From an uncultured Campylobacter sp. (lineage in GTDB: Bacteria; Campylobacterota; Campylobacteria; Campylobacterales; Campylobacteraceae): 11,799 nucleotides of DNA. The notes below the pieces were generated by a model that worked only from the letters and a program-made list of their open reading frames with translations, did not search any database and was not told where the DNA came from. The translations under genes were made by a program, and so were the position numbers. The stretch's first letter is position 1. The number at the start of each line of letters is the position of its first letter. Below are positions 1 to 7,186 of the stretch, piece after piece. The stretch is from the NCBI RefSeq assembly GCF_937890585.1, contig NZ_CALACG010000312.1, forward strand, positions 1-11,799, written 5' to 3'.

Positions 1-1235
1 GTTATATTTTTTAATTGTTCAATTTCATTTTTAATGCTTTCAATTTCTTCATCTATAATTGATATTTTTTCTTTGATATTATTTTTGTCGCTTTCAAATG
101 AGTCTAATAAATATGGGGATTTTCTAAGTTCAATATTTAGCCATTCTATAGCTTTTTCTAATTGATTTGCTTCATTAGCAATAACATTTGTCTCTTGTGT
201 GCAAAATGGGCATGTTGCGACATTGATACTAGCTTCGGCTATAACTTGATTGTTTAATAATTCTTCTTTATATTTTTTAGCATAGTCTATTGAAGAATTA
301 ATATTTTTATATTTATAATTTAACTTTCTTTTTTGTGATAATAGTTTGTTGTATTCTTTTTCTAAAGATAGTATTTTTTCAACAGACTCATCATTATTTT
401 CATTAATGGATATGTCTTTAGCGACAAGCTTATCTATATAATTTGCTGGATTAGAAAGAATAATATTTGAAGCTTCTTCAAAAAGTTTATTTCCGCTAAT
501 TACTTCATATTCCAGTAATAGGCTGTCAATCCTTTTTCTATTAAATTCCATTTGATTTTTTATAGATTTTTCTTCATTCTCTAATTTTTTTAATTGTTTT
601 TCGCTATTAGCCAAATTTTGTTTTAATATATAATATTCTTGAGTAACAAATCCTGCAAAAATTTTAAACTGATCGATAGTTTGTTCTCGCTTTTCATTTT
701 CATCAAATCTATAAAATAACGAATGCTTATTTGCTATTAAGTTTTGGTGTTGAATTAGATAAGGAATAATATTTCTTACAGATGGTCGACCCTTCTTTTG
801 TCCTGTGTATTGCGACACGCTTTTATCTTCATCTATATCATTTATATCGAGTCCAAAATAATGTCCTAAATTTACTTTAAAATCACTATTTGATATAAAA
901 AATTTATTATCAAAATACTCCTTGTTAAGCATTTTTATATCTGGCAAATTTGATTCTTCTTTTAAAAATATTTTTTTATCATTTTCTTTTCTAGCCAAAA
1001 CTAAAAATGTTTCTTTAATTGATAGAATTACAAAATATATATCTGCATTATCCGTAATAACTCCAGATGGAATGTTAAATTCACTACTTCCCATACAATA
1101 ATCAAATATCTCAATAATTGCGCTTTTACCAGTTGAAGATTTGCCAGTAATTATATTTACACCTGCAGTAAATTGAACACTATGTATTTTATCTTTCTTA
1201 TCAATTAGCCCAATATATTTGACGTAACTTTTCAC
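1..1235 (-). CDS. ABC-3C-type SMC/Rad50-like ATPase, DUF3732-like (partial, C-terminus off the window)
   Basis: Translating the minus strand from GTG at 1235 gives 411 open codons running off the left edge. Residues 31-38 read GKSSTGKS, a Walker A (P-loop) motif in the N-terminal position typical of SMC/Rad50/RecN-like ATPases, followed by IIEIFDYCMGS. From about residue 200 the protein is charged and coiled-coil-like (many K, E, N, Q), and in it C342-P-F-C345 forms a CxxC motif like the zinc hook of Rad50. The signature motif, Walker B and second half of the coil lie outside the window. The start overlaps the stop of the middle component as GTGA, so the two are translationally coupled. The family call (DUF3732, the ABC ATPase of three-component systems) rests on this architecture and on the two genes upstream. 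The expected role is a nucleic-acid or structure-sensing ATPase that gates the partner nuclease, which is inferred. The GTG start has only a weak upstream AAAGAG. Confidence 0.75.
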   Translation of the reverse strand, partial: MKSYVKYIGLIDKKDKIHSVQFTAGVNIITGKSSTGKSAIIEIFDYCMGSSEFNIPSGVITDNADIYFVILSIKETFLVLARKENDKKIFLKEESNLPDIKMLNKEYFDNKFFISNSDFKVNLGHYFGLDINDIDEDKSVSQYTGQKKGRPSVRNIIPYLIQHQNLIANKHSLFYRFDENEKREQTIDQFKIFAGFVTQEYYILKQNLANSEKQLKKLENEEKSIKNQMEFNRKRIDSLLLEYEVISGNKLFEEASNIILSNPANYIDKLVAKDISINENNDESVEKILSLEKEYNKLLSQKRKLNYKYKNINSSIDYAKKYKEELLNNQVIAEASINVATCPFCTQETNVIANEANQLEKAIEWLNIELRKSPYLLDSFESDKNNIKEKISIIDEEIESIKNEIEQLKNI

Positions 1236-1708
1236 AGCTCTTTAACCCCCAATTGTTTATAAATAGAAACCACATCCAAATTTTTAAAAATATTACAAAG
1301 CTTAGAAGATGCCTTAAAAGCACTATTTAAACTCGATATGCTATTTTGTTGTTCTTTTAAAAAAGCCACCGATAAATCATCATTTAATTTCAACCATTTA
1401 TTTTTAATGGCATATAAAATGCATTGATCTGTAATCTCTTTGTAATCTTGAACTCTTTTGGGCAATCCATAAACATTTTCTCTTTTGTTTTTATCTTTGC
1501 TATCTAAAAAAGTAAAAATACTACTTGTTGTTTTCGAATTTTTAATTTTCTCCTGGCTGGTTTTGTGTAAGACCAATGGTAAAACTAAATACGATAATAA
1601 TAAATTTTTAGGATTTGGCTTTAAATTTTTATAAAAAGCCACAAACAATGGTGTAAAAACAAATATATTATTGTTGATCTTATAAACACTATCTGCATAT
1701 TTACTCAT
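1232..1708 (-). CDS. Three-component ABC system middle component (ABC-3C MC)
   Basis: A small protein of 158 aa if started at ATG 1708. A GTG one codon upstream is possible, but the ATG has an AGAGGT ribosome site at good distance. The N-terminal part carries the pattern typical of ABC-3C middle components: an N-terminal FTPLFVAFYKNL segment, then a hydrophobic LSYLVLPLVLHK stretch (about residues 38-50). The remainder is polar with a central K/R-rich part, as in that family. It has no catalytic motif and no signal peptide. It overlaps the upstream effector gene by 8 nt and the downstream ATPase by 4 nt, so the three proteins are probably made together and form a complex. The specific role, an adaptor between ATPase and effector, is inferred from the family. 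Composition is very AT-rich like its partners. Sequence conservation in this family is low, so identification leans partly on context. Confidence 0.7.
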   Translation of the reverse strand: MSKYADSVYKINNNIFVFTPLFVAFYKNLKPNPKNLLLSYLVLPLVLHKTSQEKIKNSKTTSSIFTFLDSKDKNKRENVYGLPKRVQDYKEITDQCILYAIKNKWLKLNDDLSVAFLKEQQNSISSLNSAFKASSKLCNIFKNLDVVSIYKQLGVKEL

Positions 1709-2834
1709 CACTCACCTCTAGTTTCCAGACGATATTGCTTGGATTATCGCTGTCGTTTGCTAGCTCATGCAAAATACCATTTCGATAGGATTTTGGCGTA
1801 TCATTAAAATTATAAAAATTAGATGCCGCTTCGCCTATTGTATCATTATAAAGTTTTTTGGACTTATTGATACGATTGCTAGAATTCACATTGAGCAAAG
1901 CATTCCTACGTTTTGCTTGAAAACTTTTAAGAAGTTCATCTTCATAATGCTTATACTCTTTTCGTGATATTTCATAGTTTTTTAGCTCCTCGTTAAGTAT
2001 TGTCCTAGAATATATAAAATCACTTATTGCTTCGCTTTTAACTTCAAAATAATCAATATCTTCTATTTTTTGCACAAATAAATAAGACTGATGCTCTTTT
2101 ATAATATCATCTGTTATTGAAGGAGTTTCTATTTTTGGAAAAATTTTAGTTGTTGAGGTATATGTTTCTATTAAGGATTTGGTTTTTTGTCTGAACTCTT
2201 TGTTTTTTATCTCCCATCCGCTAGATGTCATTGCAGGATTAATTATATAGCCAATAAGAGAATCTAAATATTCATCCTTTTTTTCTTCTAAAATTCCATC
2301 CGTTCTAGTTTCTTTTATCTTTTTATACAAAATTTCATCATTATCAGCCTTGCTTTGAATTGTAAATTTATCTAAAATTTCTAATAATTTATTACTTTTA
2401 TTAGAATTTAAAACATCATTTAATAGCTTTTGTGTCAAATCCGATTTCTCTTTTTGTTTATTAAATTCTTTTGCTATTAAATTTAGTATTTGATATTTTT
2501 CGTCTTTATTTTTAGTATTCCAGTCAATAAATTTTGAAGATTTGCTGATTGTTTGTGTTGTTAATAAAATCAAATTTTTGTACTTAGTTGCATCAAAATT
2601 ATCATCTAGCCAATTTTTCAAAGTTTTCCAAACGTTATGATCTAAATCCGTTAAATTCTTTTGATGATCTTTAACCTCGATTTGTACCCCACTTGAACTC
2701 GTGACATCACCATATTTTTCAATCCAAATCGATTCGCCATATTGCATTTGAAAACACTTTTCTAATGCAACTAGGAATTGATAAATTATAGGTTTAAATG
2801 TTTTTGTCGAATCATTGATTAAATTTTCACTCAT
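1701..2834 (-). CDS. ABC-3C effector: PD-(D/E)XK-like nuclease domain plus ABC-3C C-terminal domain
   Basis: 377 aa, cytoplasmic, no signal peptide. The N-terminal third resembles Cap4/DUF4297-like restriction-endonuclease-fold domains. A helix (YQFLVALEKCFQ, residues 18-29) is followed by GESIWIEKYGDV (33-44) and then VQIEVKDHQ (50-58). This offers D43 and E53-x-K55 as the D...ExK metal-binding set, followed by the WKTLKNWLDDN and LILLTTQ segments usual after the active site. The C-terminal part fits the ABC-3C C-terminal domain: a helical AISDFIYSR stretch (269-277), YEDELLKSF (297-305) and a final YRNGILHELAN...IVWKL (350-372). The expected activity is DNA cleavage when licensed by the ATPase; this is a family inference. 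It is the first gene of the operon. ATG 2834 has AAAGG upstream and lies 2 nt after the stop of an hsdS remnant, whose promoter it may once have shared. Confidence 0.72.
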   Translation of the reverse strand: MSENLINDSTKTFKPIIYQFLVALEKCFQMQYGESIWIEKYGDVTSSSGVQIEVKDHQKNLTDLDHNVWKTLKNWLDDNFDATKYKNLILLTTQTISKSSKFIDWNTKNKDEKYQILNLIAKEFNKQKEKSDLTQKLLNDVLNSNKSNKLLEILDKFTIQSKADNDEILYKKIKETRTDGILEEKKDEYLDSLIGYIINPAMTSSGWEIKNKEFRQKTKSLIETYTSTTKIFPKIETPSITDDIIKEHQSYLFVQKIEDIDYFEVKSEAISDFIYSRTILNEELKNYEISRKEYKHYEDELLKSFQAKRRNALLNVNSSNRINKSKKLYNDTIGEAASNFYNFNDTPKSYRNGILHELANDSDNPSNIVWKLEVSDE

Positions 2835-2836
2835 TT

Positions 2837-2989
2837 TTATACCTTTACTTTGCCTGTTACTACGCTATCGATTATCGATGCTTTATGCTCTTTTAATTTT
2901 TTTATATACTCTTGTTCTAAATTTATTAATTTATCGATTTTGGATATTTCATTTTCTATGTATTCTACTATTTTTTCCTGCTTCTCTAT
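2837..2989 (-). pseudogene. hsdS remnant: C-terminal coiled-coil tail of a type I specificity subunit
   Basis: In the minus-strand frame ending at TAA 2839-2837 there are 50 codons reading IEKQEKIVEYIENE, then ISKIDKLINLEQEYI, then KKLKEHKASIIDSV, then VTGKVKV. This is the characteristic C-terminus of HsdS: the final helix of the conserved coiled coil and the common SIIDSVVTGKVKV-like ending. The frame closes upstream at a TAA (2992-2990), so both target-recognition domains are gone. It ends 2 nt before the ATG of the ABC-3C effector gene. The fragment cannot give a working specificity subunit. Confidence 0.8.
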
Positions 2990-3091
2990 TTAAATAAGTA
3001 AAATTACTAGAACTCTCAATATCTTCTGAGGTATCAGCAAATATAAAAACTACATTATTTGTCAAGCACCATTTTATCGGCTCTTCTAAGC
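2990..3091 (-). pseudogene. Unassigned coding remnant between the hsdM and hsdS scraps
   Basis: A minus-strand frame gives KSLEEPIKWCLTNN, then VVFIFADTSEDIE, then SSSNFTYLNREAG. It has the amino-acid make-up of a real protein, with an alternating hydrophobic strand (VVFIFAD). It has no start codon, and downstream it merges out of frame into the hsdS tail. I do not recognise the parent family. It may be an interior piece of one of the lost restriction-modification genes. Confidence 0.4.
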
Positions 3092-3230
3092 TTTTACCTC
3101 GCCGTTTTCGTCTTTGATGAATTTTGAGACTTGGTTAGCATTCCGCCACTTCCACACGCTGGATCGTAGATAGTGATAATGAGCGGAAAGGTATTTTGGT
3201 GGGGTTAAAGACGATATGCGTCATCAAACT
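3086..3230 (-). pseudogene. hsdM remnant: type I N6-adenine methyltransferase, SAM-binding motif region
   Basis: Minus-strand translation gives SLMTHIVFNPTKIP in one frame. After a one-base shift it continues ITIYDPACGSGGML, which contains the DPACGSGG SAM-binding motif I of type I methyltransferase (HsdM) subunits. A second frame change follows within a few codons: the next plausible stretch reads QVSKFIKDENGEVKA and ends at TAG 3088-3086. The N-terminus, the NPPF catalytic motif and the C-terminus are all missing, so this is a frameshifted internal scrap. Together with the hsdS tail it shows that a complete type I restriction-modification locus once stood here. Confidence 0.8.
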
Positions 3231-3386
3231 AAAAGACTTTGTTGTGGCATTTATCATTCCACACTAGTGCAAATTCGATTCTGATGTCATGTGGCTAAAA
3301 TTTATGTTTGTAAGATATTCTTGCAAAATAGCCGTCGATTCCTGTAAAAAGAGCGTTTATGGCGTCCTTTACACCAAAAAACAAAT
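3231..3386 (-). pseudogene. Degraded coding stretch of unknown origin
   Basis: One minus-strand frame reads VKDAINALFTGIDGYF, then ARISYKHKF, then a TAG stop, then PHDIRIEFALVWNDKC, then HNKVF and another TAG. The protein-like composition interrupted by stops suggests a decayed gene fused to the hsdM scrap. No start codon and no recognised family. It lies just beyond the terminator of the cytochrome operon. Confidence 0.35.
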
Positions 3387-3387
3387 T

Positions 3388-3420
3388 TAAAAAGAAAGAT
3401 CCGCCCCAGATGAGACGGAT
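3388..3420 (-). terminator. Rho-independent terminator of the porin-flavoprotein-cytochrome operon
   Basis: On the minus strand the 9-nt arm ATCCGTCTC (3420-3412), a 4-nt loop and the arm GGGGCGGAT (3407-3399) form a stem with two G-U pairs, followed directly by the T-rich run CTTTCTTTTT. It begins 7 nt after the stop of the cytochrome gene and insulates the respiratory operon from the remnant region beyond. Confidence 0.8.
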
Positions 3421-3426
3421 GAGAGA

Positions 3427-3954
3427 TTATTTTTTAGTAGGAGGATACATCTTCCAGCTGCTATCTACCTTCCAGTCTATCGGGTGGCAAGACATGCAAG
3501 TATTTAGCTTTTGCGGATGATGCACGGCGTGGCATGACTGACACTGAAGCATCTCATTGTCTTTATTGTGAGTGCCTTCGTGTGGATTAGATAGGCCGTA
3601 GTGTGCGGTCTTTTTCCTGATCTCATCTATCTTATGACAGCTGGTGCACTGCTCATTTGTAAATCCTCTTTGTTTTGTTGGCATCTCAAAATCGCCCATC
3701 GCATACATCCTGACCTCATTTAGCTGCTCGCCTATAGTTGGCGTATGGCAGTCGTGGCATGTTACGTTTGCGTCGTTATGCTTTTTGGCTAGTAAATTTC
3801 CTTTTGTGTAAGAGTCGTACTCTGGCTGCATGTTGTGACACAAGATACAAAATTCAGCCTTGTGGCTAGCGGCCTCTATCTGATGAAACGCTATAAAGCC
3901 CACGATAGCGGCTACTATTAGTCCTATTATCGTATATTTTTTTCTATTGCTCAT
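3427..3954 (-). CDS. Membrane-anchored pentaheme cytochrome c, NapC/NirT-NrfH-like
   Basis: 175 aa. An N-terminal membrane anchor (residues 7-24) is followed by five CxxCH haem-attachment motifs: CILCH (36-40), CHDCH (66-70), CTSCH (103-107), CQSCH (138-142) and CMSCH (153-157). The first is followed by NMQPEYDSY, as in the quinol-oxidising NapC/NirT/NrfH family. Those proteins take electrons from (mena)quinol in the cytoplasmic membrane and pass them to a periplasmic reductase, here most likely the flavoprotein encoded just upstream. Most family members of this size have four haems, so the fifth motif is noteworthy. The ATG at 3954 is preferred over one 63 nt upstream. It overlaps the flavoprotein stop as ATGA, has AGGAG 7 nt upstream, and gives a clean anchor, whereas the longer form adds a charged leader. 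A terminator follows. Confidence 0.88.
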   Translation of the reverse strand: MSNRKKYTIIGLIVAAIVGFIAFHQIEAASHKAEFCILCHNMQPEYDSYTKGNLLAKKHNDANVTCHDCHTPTIGEQLNEVRMYAMGDFEMPTKQRGFTNEQCTSCHKIDEIRKKTAHYGLSNPHEGTHNKDNEMLQCQSCHAVHHPQKLNTCMSCHPIDWKVDSSWKMYPPTKK

Positions 3955-5714
3955 GCTTGTACTCCTTTTGCGTTTGCCGCAGCCTGATAGCCTGCTAAGC
4001 GTCCGTAGCATAAGCATGTTCCGTGGCTAGTGCCGGCTAAAACTACTGGATAATCTCCCAAAAAGCGTCCGCCCATAACATTACCGCAGGCGTAGAGTCC
4101 TGAAATTTCGTTATAGTCGGTATCTAGTACGTTTGCAGTGCTTGGCTCAACGGTAAAGCCTCCCATGACGACTAAGCTAGCACCCACACCCATTTTGCCG
4201 GCATAAAACGGCGCGTGACGAACCGGGAACATCCTCTTTGCAGTCTTACCAAAGTCATCATCGTGACCTTTGTCACATAGCTCGTTGTAGCGTTTTATAG
4301 TTGCTAAAAACTGCGTTTGTGCCTTTTGATTATTAGGGTATAGCATACCGGCAAGTTCTTCTATGCTGTTTGCTTTTATGACATCAGGCATTGCTTCAAG
4401 ATCTTTTACCGATATATAAGATGTTTTGCCTATCGCCCATTGGCAGTCAGGCGGAAGCTTTGGATTGTCCTCTGGTGCGACGCAGTGATTTACGCTACCG
4501 TGCGATACGCCCATGAGGCCGACTTGCTCTGGAAATTTAGAGTCAAATACCTGCCAGCCAAAGCCTCCTGGTTGGCGAGAGAGTGGTTGGGTGACTTGCT
4601 GACCACTTAGATCTTCATTTGTAAAGCGCTCTCCATTTGCATTTGTTAGTAAAAATGCATCAACACCAAGCGGTCCGCCAAGTGTGTGAGCGACTGGTGC
4701 ATGAGGTCCATCTTCTAGCTTTGCGCCTATCCATGTGCCAAGCTTGTGTCCGTCACCGGTATTTGTAGGGTTATTTTTATAGTCCCTATTTGGAAAAGGA
4801 CAGAAGAAATTTGCCACCCATGGCACAAATGTCTTTACCATTTCGTGATCATTCATATAGTCCCCTGTAGCTAGTATCACTGATTTCGCATTTATCTTGA
4901 TATATGAGCCATCAGCCATATTTTGCGCGATCGCTCCTTGCATCTTGCCAGTTGCTTTATCGCGGAGTAGTTTTTTTGCACGAGTTTTAAAGATATACTT
5001 TGCACCTTGTTTTATAGACTTTTCATAAACTAGCTCCATCATCGGCTCCTGACTAGGCAAAAAGGTCATAACGGTTGGGTAGCTTGGGCTGTTTTCTTTA
5101 CTCGGGTCATATGCTGCTGGGAGTGGATAGTGCATAAGCATTAAATTTATCTTGCTTCTATCAAGCTGCGTATCGGTCTCTCTCATAAAATTTATCGCAG
5201 GAGCAAGCTCTATCATCCAGTCAAAGTCCTCGCCGCTGTGATCTGCCCAGTAGTTCCACACACGCTGATCGGCGCGGTATCCCATCTGCTTTAAGTGTTC
5301 GTTGATAGCTGCGTGTTTGTCGTACTTGATGCCAAGCTCTCTTTGAAATTTATTGCCTAAAGTGCCGTACTGACCGCTTCTAACCTGAAAGCGACCGGCT
5401 TTTTCTAGGACGATAACCCTTGCACCTTTTTCAGTAGCAGCGCGTGCAGCGTGAAGTCCTGAAACGCCGGCACCGATGATAAGCACGTCGGTTTCAAGCG
5501 TCTCTTTTATATCTTTATCTGAAATTTCGGGCTCAACACCTAGCCATTTTGGCACATCAGGTGCCTCGGCGACCTCATCTTTAGGATGGATGAGGTGATT
5601 GTTTGGGTTATCACAGCCTGTTAGCAGCGCTGATCCTGCCGCAACTGAGCCAAGTGTGAGTGCGCCACTGCGCTTTAAAAACGAGCGGCGTGATAGTTCG
5701 TTATTTTCTACCAT
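3951..5714 (-). CDS. Tat-exported FAD-dependent reductase, fumarate reductase flavoprotein-like (FAD_binding_2), possible lipoprotein
   Basis: 587 aa. The N-terminus has a twin-arginine motif SRRSFLK (8-14), a hydrophobic stretch, and a lipobox-like LLTGC (30-34), so the folded, FAD-loaded protein should be exported and may be lipidated on C34. The FAD-binding Rossmann motif is GAGVSG (81-86), with VIVLEKAG closing the second strand. The fumarate reductase/KstD-like core continues with LATGDY (281-286), GDGHKLG (320-326), GERFTNE (361-367, with R363 at the position of the catalytic arginine of soluble fumarate reductases), MGG (517-519) and GLYACGNVMGGRF (539-551). The HHTMGG histidine and the NRLGGN region of fumarate reductases are replaced by LVVMGG and GRFLGDYPVV, so the substrate is probably not fumarate. 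Haem motifs are absent; electrons must come from the coupled pentaheme gene. RBS AAGGAG precedes ATG 5714. Substrate unknown. Confidence 0.85.
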   Translation of the reverse strand: MVENNELSRRSFLKRSGALTLGSVAAGSALLTGCDNPNNHLIHPKDEVAEAPDVPKWLGVEPEISDKDIKETLETDVLIIGAGVSGLHAARAATEKGARVIVLEKAGRFQVRSGQYGTLGNKFQRELGIKYDKHAAINEHLKQMGYRADQRVWNYWADHSGEDFDWMIELAPAINFMRETDTQLDRSKINLMLMHYPLPAAYDPSKENSPSYPTVMTFLPSQEPMMELVYEKSIKQGAKYIFKTRAKKLLRDKATGKMQGAIAQNMADGSYIKINAKSVILATGDYMNDHEMVKTFVPWVANFFCPFPNRDYKNNPTNTGDGHKLGTWIGAKLEDGPHAPVAHTLGGPLGVDAFLLTNANGERFTNEDLSGQQVTQPLSRQPGGFGWQVFDSKFPEQVGLMGVSHGSVNHCVAPEDNPKLPPDCQWAIGKTSYISVKDLEAMPDVIKANSIEELAGMLYPNNQKAQTQFLATIKRYNELCDKGHDDDFGKTAKRMFPVRHAPFYAGKMGVGASLVVMGGFTVEPSTANVLDTDYNEISGLYACGNVMGGRFLGDYPVVLAGTSHGTCLCYGRLAGYQAAANAKGVQA

Positions 5715-5735
5715 TTTATACTCCTTGCTTTAAGT

Positions 5736-7160
5736 TTATTTTAATATGTCAAAGTCGTAAGTGGCTCTTAGCCAAAGCTCTTCATCTCTTGTCTTGCCAT
5801 TAGAGTCGCCGTTTGTATACTTTAGCTTTCTATCTAATGTTTCATAGATAGCTGACAGTTTTAGACCCTTGAGCGCAGGGACTTTGTAGGTTACCTGCAC
5901 GTCCCAGCCCTTTACATCTATTCTTGTGCCAGGCGCTTGACCATGAAGGCCACCTGATCTGACGTTGCTGCCGTTATGCTGTTTGCCATACCAGTAGTCA
6001 GCATCTACTCTAAGACCCTCGACGCCTACGTTGCTAAGGTCGTAGCCTGCGCTAAATTTATGTAAATTCATACCGGCAAAATTCATAAATAAAAACGGAC
6101 CATAGATCGGAGTGGCTGTAAATGAGCCAACGTCGTTTCCTATGCCCTGAAGTGACATCTGGTTTTTGCTAACGGTTGAGTATGCGTATCTAAAGTCGGC
6201 ACCATAAGCGTTATAAAGCCCTATCATACCTGCATAGTAGTCGCCGTTAAAGTCATAATTCTTTTTTAAAGTGCCGTTTGTTCTTGAGCCTTTATACATA
6301 AAGTCTATGCCAACGATCGCGTTTTCAAAGAGTGTAGGCGTTTTGTAGCCAGCTGCTGCAAAGTAGAAATTTATATCGCCTTTTGAGTTAGCAGCGTCAT
6401 CGTATTCAAGACCAGATACATTTGCGTAGCCGGCTGTGAGCGAGACGCCTGGGATGTCACTATATGTTGCAAATGAGTTAAAAATGTTGTCAAATTTATA
6501 AGCAAATGGTCCAAAACCGCCTATGATAACTCTATCTTTAAAATTTGGTGCGCCGTGATCACCGCCTGTTACTGCGCTTGATCTACCTGCAAATTTCCAA
6601 AAATCAGCTAGGCCGATAACGGTATTTATGCTATCAAGCTTTATCCTAGCGCTCACGCCCTCAAATGCCTCTTTGTAACCCACGTCCGTGTTTGTAGCGA
6701 CAAGTGGTGGCACGAGGCCTGTGTATTTTGAGTTGTAGTACTGACGACCGATTTTTAGGTCGATATACTCATTATCATATCCCAAGTATGCCTCTGAAAG
6801 CGCTACGCCTTCGCTATTCCAGTCGTATGCAAAATACTCTTTTGCAGCCTTTGACGGAGCAAAATTTACTAAGCCCTGAGCTGTAAGACCAATCTTAAAG
6901 CCATAATATGAGTCAGTTAAAAACCTAAGCTCAGCGCCTAAACCGCCTATGTGCTGGCGAATTTTATTTGTTCTGCTAGCTGGCGGAAAGTACTCTGTTG
7001 AGTCCATATCGTAGTATGAAAATACGGTCGTGCCTATAGTGCTTGTTTGCAAAGCCTCTGCCAAGCTTTCGCTCGCACTAGCACAGGTCGCCATAGCCAT
7101 AAGCGCAGCCAAACTAAGAGCAAATTTACTCTTACTTATAGTTAAAAAAGATGTTTTCAC
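5736..7160 (-). CDS. Outer-membrane porin, OprD-like (Campylobacter/Helicobacter type)
   Basis: 474 aa from GTG 7160, which has AAGGAG 8 nt upstream. A Sec signal peptide (KFALSLAALMAMATCASA, about residues 12-27) is followed by a mature part that starts with SLAEAL and GTTVFSYYDMDS, the usual N-terminus of the Campylobacter Opr-type porins. It continues with alternating aromatic-rich strands (AEYLGYDNEYIDLKIGRQYYNSK-like, VEGLRVDADYWYGKQ-like) and ends RATYDFDILK. This indicates a beta-barrel of roughly OprD size that forms a substrate-selective channel. It is the first gene of the operon, 21 nt before the flavoprotein, which suggests that it admits the compound the reductase uses. The divergent two-component system is the likely regulator. 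Which solute passes cannot be read from the sequence. Confidence 0.85.
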   Translation of the reverse strand: MKTSFLTISKSKFALSLAALMAMATCASASESLAEALQTSTIGTTVFSYYDMDSTEYFPPASRTNKIRQHIGGLGAELRFLTDSYYGFKIGLTAQGLVNFAPSKAAKEYFAYDWNSEGVALSEAYLGYDNEYIDLKIGRQYYNSKYTGLVPPLVATNTDVGYKEAFEGVSARIKLDSINTVIGLADFWKFAGRSSAVTGGDHGAPNFKDRVIIGGFGPFAYKFDNIFNSFATYSDIPGVSLTAGYANVSGLEYDDAANSKGDINFYFAAAGYKTPTLFENAIVGIDFMYKGSRTNGTLKKNYDFNGDYYAGMIGLYNAYGADFRYAYSTVSKNQMSLQGIGNDVGSFTATPIYGPFLFMNFAGMNLHKFSAGYDLSNVGVEGLRVDADYWYGKQHNGSNVRSGGLHGQAPGTRIDVKGWDVQVTYKVPALKGLKLSAIYETLDRKLKYTNGDSNGKTRDEELWLRATYDFDILK

Positions 7161-7186
7161 TCTAAACTCCTTAAATTTCTTTTTTA

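Noticed and set aside
1767..1967. Plus-strand reading frame of 66 codons inside the effector gene
   Set aside because: It is antisense to a well-supported coding gene and consists of low-complexity I/F/K-rich residues with no ribosome site.
2815..2997. Plus-strand frame resembling a small hydrophobic membrane protein
   Set aside because: It is the antisense of the hsdS coiled-coil tail; L/F/Y-rich antisense of AT-rich helical genes often looks like a membrane protein.
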